From positions 1 to 6,399 of the forward strand of contig DXMG01000069.1 of assembly GCA_019414325.1 (NCBI GenBank): a stretch of DNA of 6,399 nucleotides, read 5' to 3'. Made by a program: the position numbers and the translations under genes. The stretch is from Collinsella sp. (lineage in GTDB: Bacteria > Actinomycetota > Coriobacteriia > Coriobacteriales > Coriobacteriaceae). Of this stretch, positions 5,741 to 6,399 are shown piece after piece (position 1 is the stretch's first letter; each line of letters opens with the position of its first letter). Under the pieces are notes generated by a model that worked only from the letters and a program-made list of their open reading frames with translations, ran no database searches and was not told the DNA's origin.

Positions 5741-5746
5741 TCCTTC
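5741..5746 (-). promoter_or_regulatory. Ribosome-binding site deciding a TTG start
   Basis: On the minus strand GAAGGA is followed by 6 nt and then TTG (5734-5732), a good Shine-Dalgarno arrangement for the DUF45 gene. The only nearby ATG start lies further upstream, at 5767, and has no comparable site. Confidence 0.55.
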
Positions 5747-5756
5747 AGATTGGGGA

Positions 5757-5792
5757 CGGGCCGGCATGTCGACCGTTCGGCATGCCGGCCCG
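5757..5792 (-). repeat. Perfect 12-bp GC-rich hairpin between the two minus-strand genes
   Basis: Arms 5757-5768 (CGGGCCGGCATG) and 5781-5792 (CATGCCGGCCCG) are perfectly complementary around a 12-nt loop. On the minus strand it begins 16 nt after the dipeptidase stop and ends 22 nt before the TTG start of the next gene. There is no T-run after it, so it may be a weak terminator, a transcript-stabilising 3' stem or a processing site. A classic intrinsic terminator is less likely. Confidence 0.8.
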
Positions 5793-5808
5793 CTCAAGGG
5801 ATGTGAAA

Positions 5809-6399
5809 TTAATAACGCTCGAAGAAGGCAAGGGCGTTGTCGCTGCAGAGCTTTTGCATCACGGTCTTGCCAAAGTGCTTGGAAAGCACGTTCTGGAACT
5901 CGGGCATCTTGCTGGCATCGGAGAGGAAGTCGGGTACCTTGGCGCCGTCCCAGTCGCCGCCGAGCGCGATGACATCTTCGCCGTCCAGGTCGAGCCAGTG
6001 TTCGATATGGGCTGCCAGCTGGTCGAAGGTGACATCTGCGGCGGTCTCGTCGGTTGCTTCGTTGGAGAGGAACTCGCTGCAGTAGTTGAGGCCGACGATG
6101 CCGCCCATGTCGCGAATGGTACGGAACTGGTCGTCGGTGAGGTTGCGCTTGACGCCGCAAACCGCACGGGAGTTTGAGTGGCTGGCGACGAAGGGGCGCG
6201 TGGCGTGGGCGACAACCTCGTCAAAGCACTCATCGTTGAGGTGGGAGACGTCGAGTATCATGCCGGCGTGCTCCATCTGCGTAAGTGCCTCGATGCCGGC
6301 GGCGGTGAGGCCGGCGTGGGTGTCGTGGCCGCTCGCGAGCGGCCCCTGCGCGTTCCAGCTGAGCGATGACATGAGTACGCCCAGGCTCTTGAGCGCCTC
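5809..6399 (-). CDS. M19 (membrane/renal-type) dipeptidase, N-terminal part beyond window edge
   Basis: This is the C-terminal 196 residues of a zinc dipeptidase of peptidase family M19, which hydrolyses dipeptides. The frame stays open to the right edge (EALKSLGVL precedes the first internal Met), so the ATG at 6372 is not the start. The catalytic N-terminal HxD and the bridging Glu lie outside the window. Numbering from the edge, visible landmarks are SWNAQGPLASG, GLTAAG, DVSHLND (His53), ASHSNSRA (His74), KRNLTDD (Arg85) and GGDWDG at 147-152 in place of the usual GxDFDG. His53, His74 and Arg85 keep the spacings of human His198, His219 and Arg230. The C-terminal end DNALAFFERY is normal. 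No sign of truncation is seen at the 3' end. The DUF45 gene follows on the same strand, 74 nt after the stop. Confidence 0.93.
   Translation of the reverse strand, partial: EALKSLGVLMSSLSWNAQGPLASGHDTHAGLTAAGIEALTQMEHAGMILDVSHLNDECFDEVVAHATRPFVASHSNSRAVCGVKRNLTDDQFRTIRDMGGIVGLNYCSEFLSNEATDETAADVTFDQLAAHIEHWLDLDGEDVIALGGDWDGAKVPDFLSDASKMPEFQNVLSKHFGKTVMQKLCSDNALAFFERY

Noticed and set aside
5768..6160. N-terminal half of the 400-residue minus-strand frame upstream of the DUF45 domain
   Set aside because: It is Arg-rich out-of-frame translation of the M19 dipeptidase gene. It is not a fusion domain.
1..6399. CRISPR array, tRNA or rRNA genes, insertion sequence transposase
   Set aside because: No regularly spaced repeats, cloverleaf with a TTCGA-type T-loop, rRNA signatures or transposase motifs were seen on either strand.

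Overview
The window is high-GC, gene-dense DNA. It carries an oxygen-sensitive class III ribonucleotide reductase (NrdD plus its radical-SAM activase NrdG), a short pterin/folate gene set, and two metallopeptidase-type genes on the opposite strand. Strict-anaerobe nucleotide metabolism, GC-rich codon use and the flavour of the proteins suggest an anaerobic actinobacterium of the Coriobacteriia, most like Collinsella. That placement is an inference from recognition; no search was run.

Plus strand, left to right. nrdD (about 2-2206) lacks only the first few residues, beyond the left edge. It is followed by an unusually long 427-bp gap to nrdG. The gap holds a 139-bp imperfect palindrome (2218-2356) with a compact terminator-like hairpin at its centre, then a second structured segment just before nrdG (2535-2618). 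In that second segment two 22-bp inverted arms are each also palindromic, and an 8-bp direct repeat lies outside them. nrdG (2634-3215) is followed after 66 bp by folE (3282-3839, GTP cyclohydrolase I). Next, 1 nt away, comes an HD-domain phosphohydrolase with a C-terminal cysteine cluster (3841-4422), and then folB (4466-4951, dihydroneopterin aldolase) with an unusual N-terminal extension.

Minus strand. A YgjP/DUF45-type zinc metallopeptidase (4958-5734) converges on folB with 6 bp between the stop codons. Upstream of it on the same strand is the C-terminal part of an M19 (renal-type) dipeptidase (5809 to the right edge). A perfect 12-bp GC-rich hairpin separates the two.

How the genes work together. 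NrdG makes the glycyl radical on NrdD, which reduces ribonucleoside triphosphates under anaerobic conditions. FolE makes 7,8-dihydroneopterin triphosphate and FolB acts on dephosphorylated dihydroneopterin. The HD protein encoded between them is therefore a good candidate for the dephosphorylation step that lacks a universal enzyme. No folP or folK lies in the window. The minus-strand pair looks like an unrelated peptidase unit.
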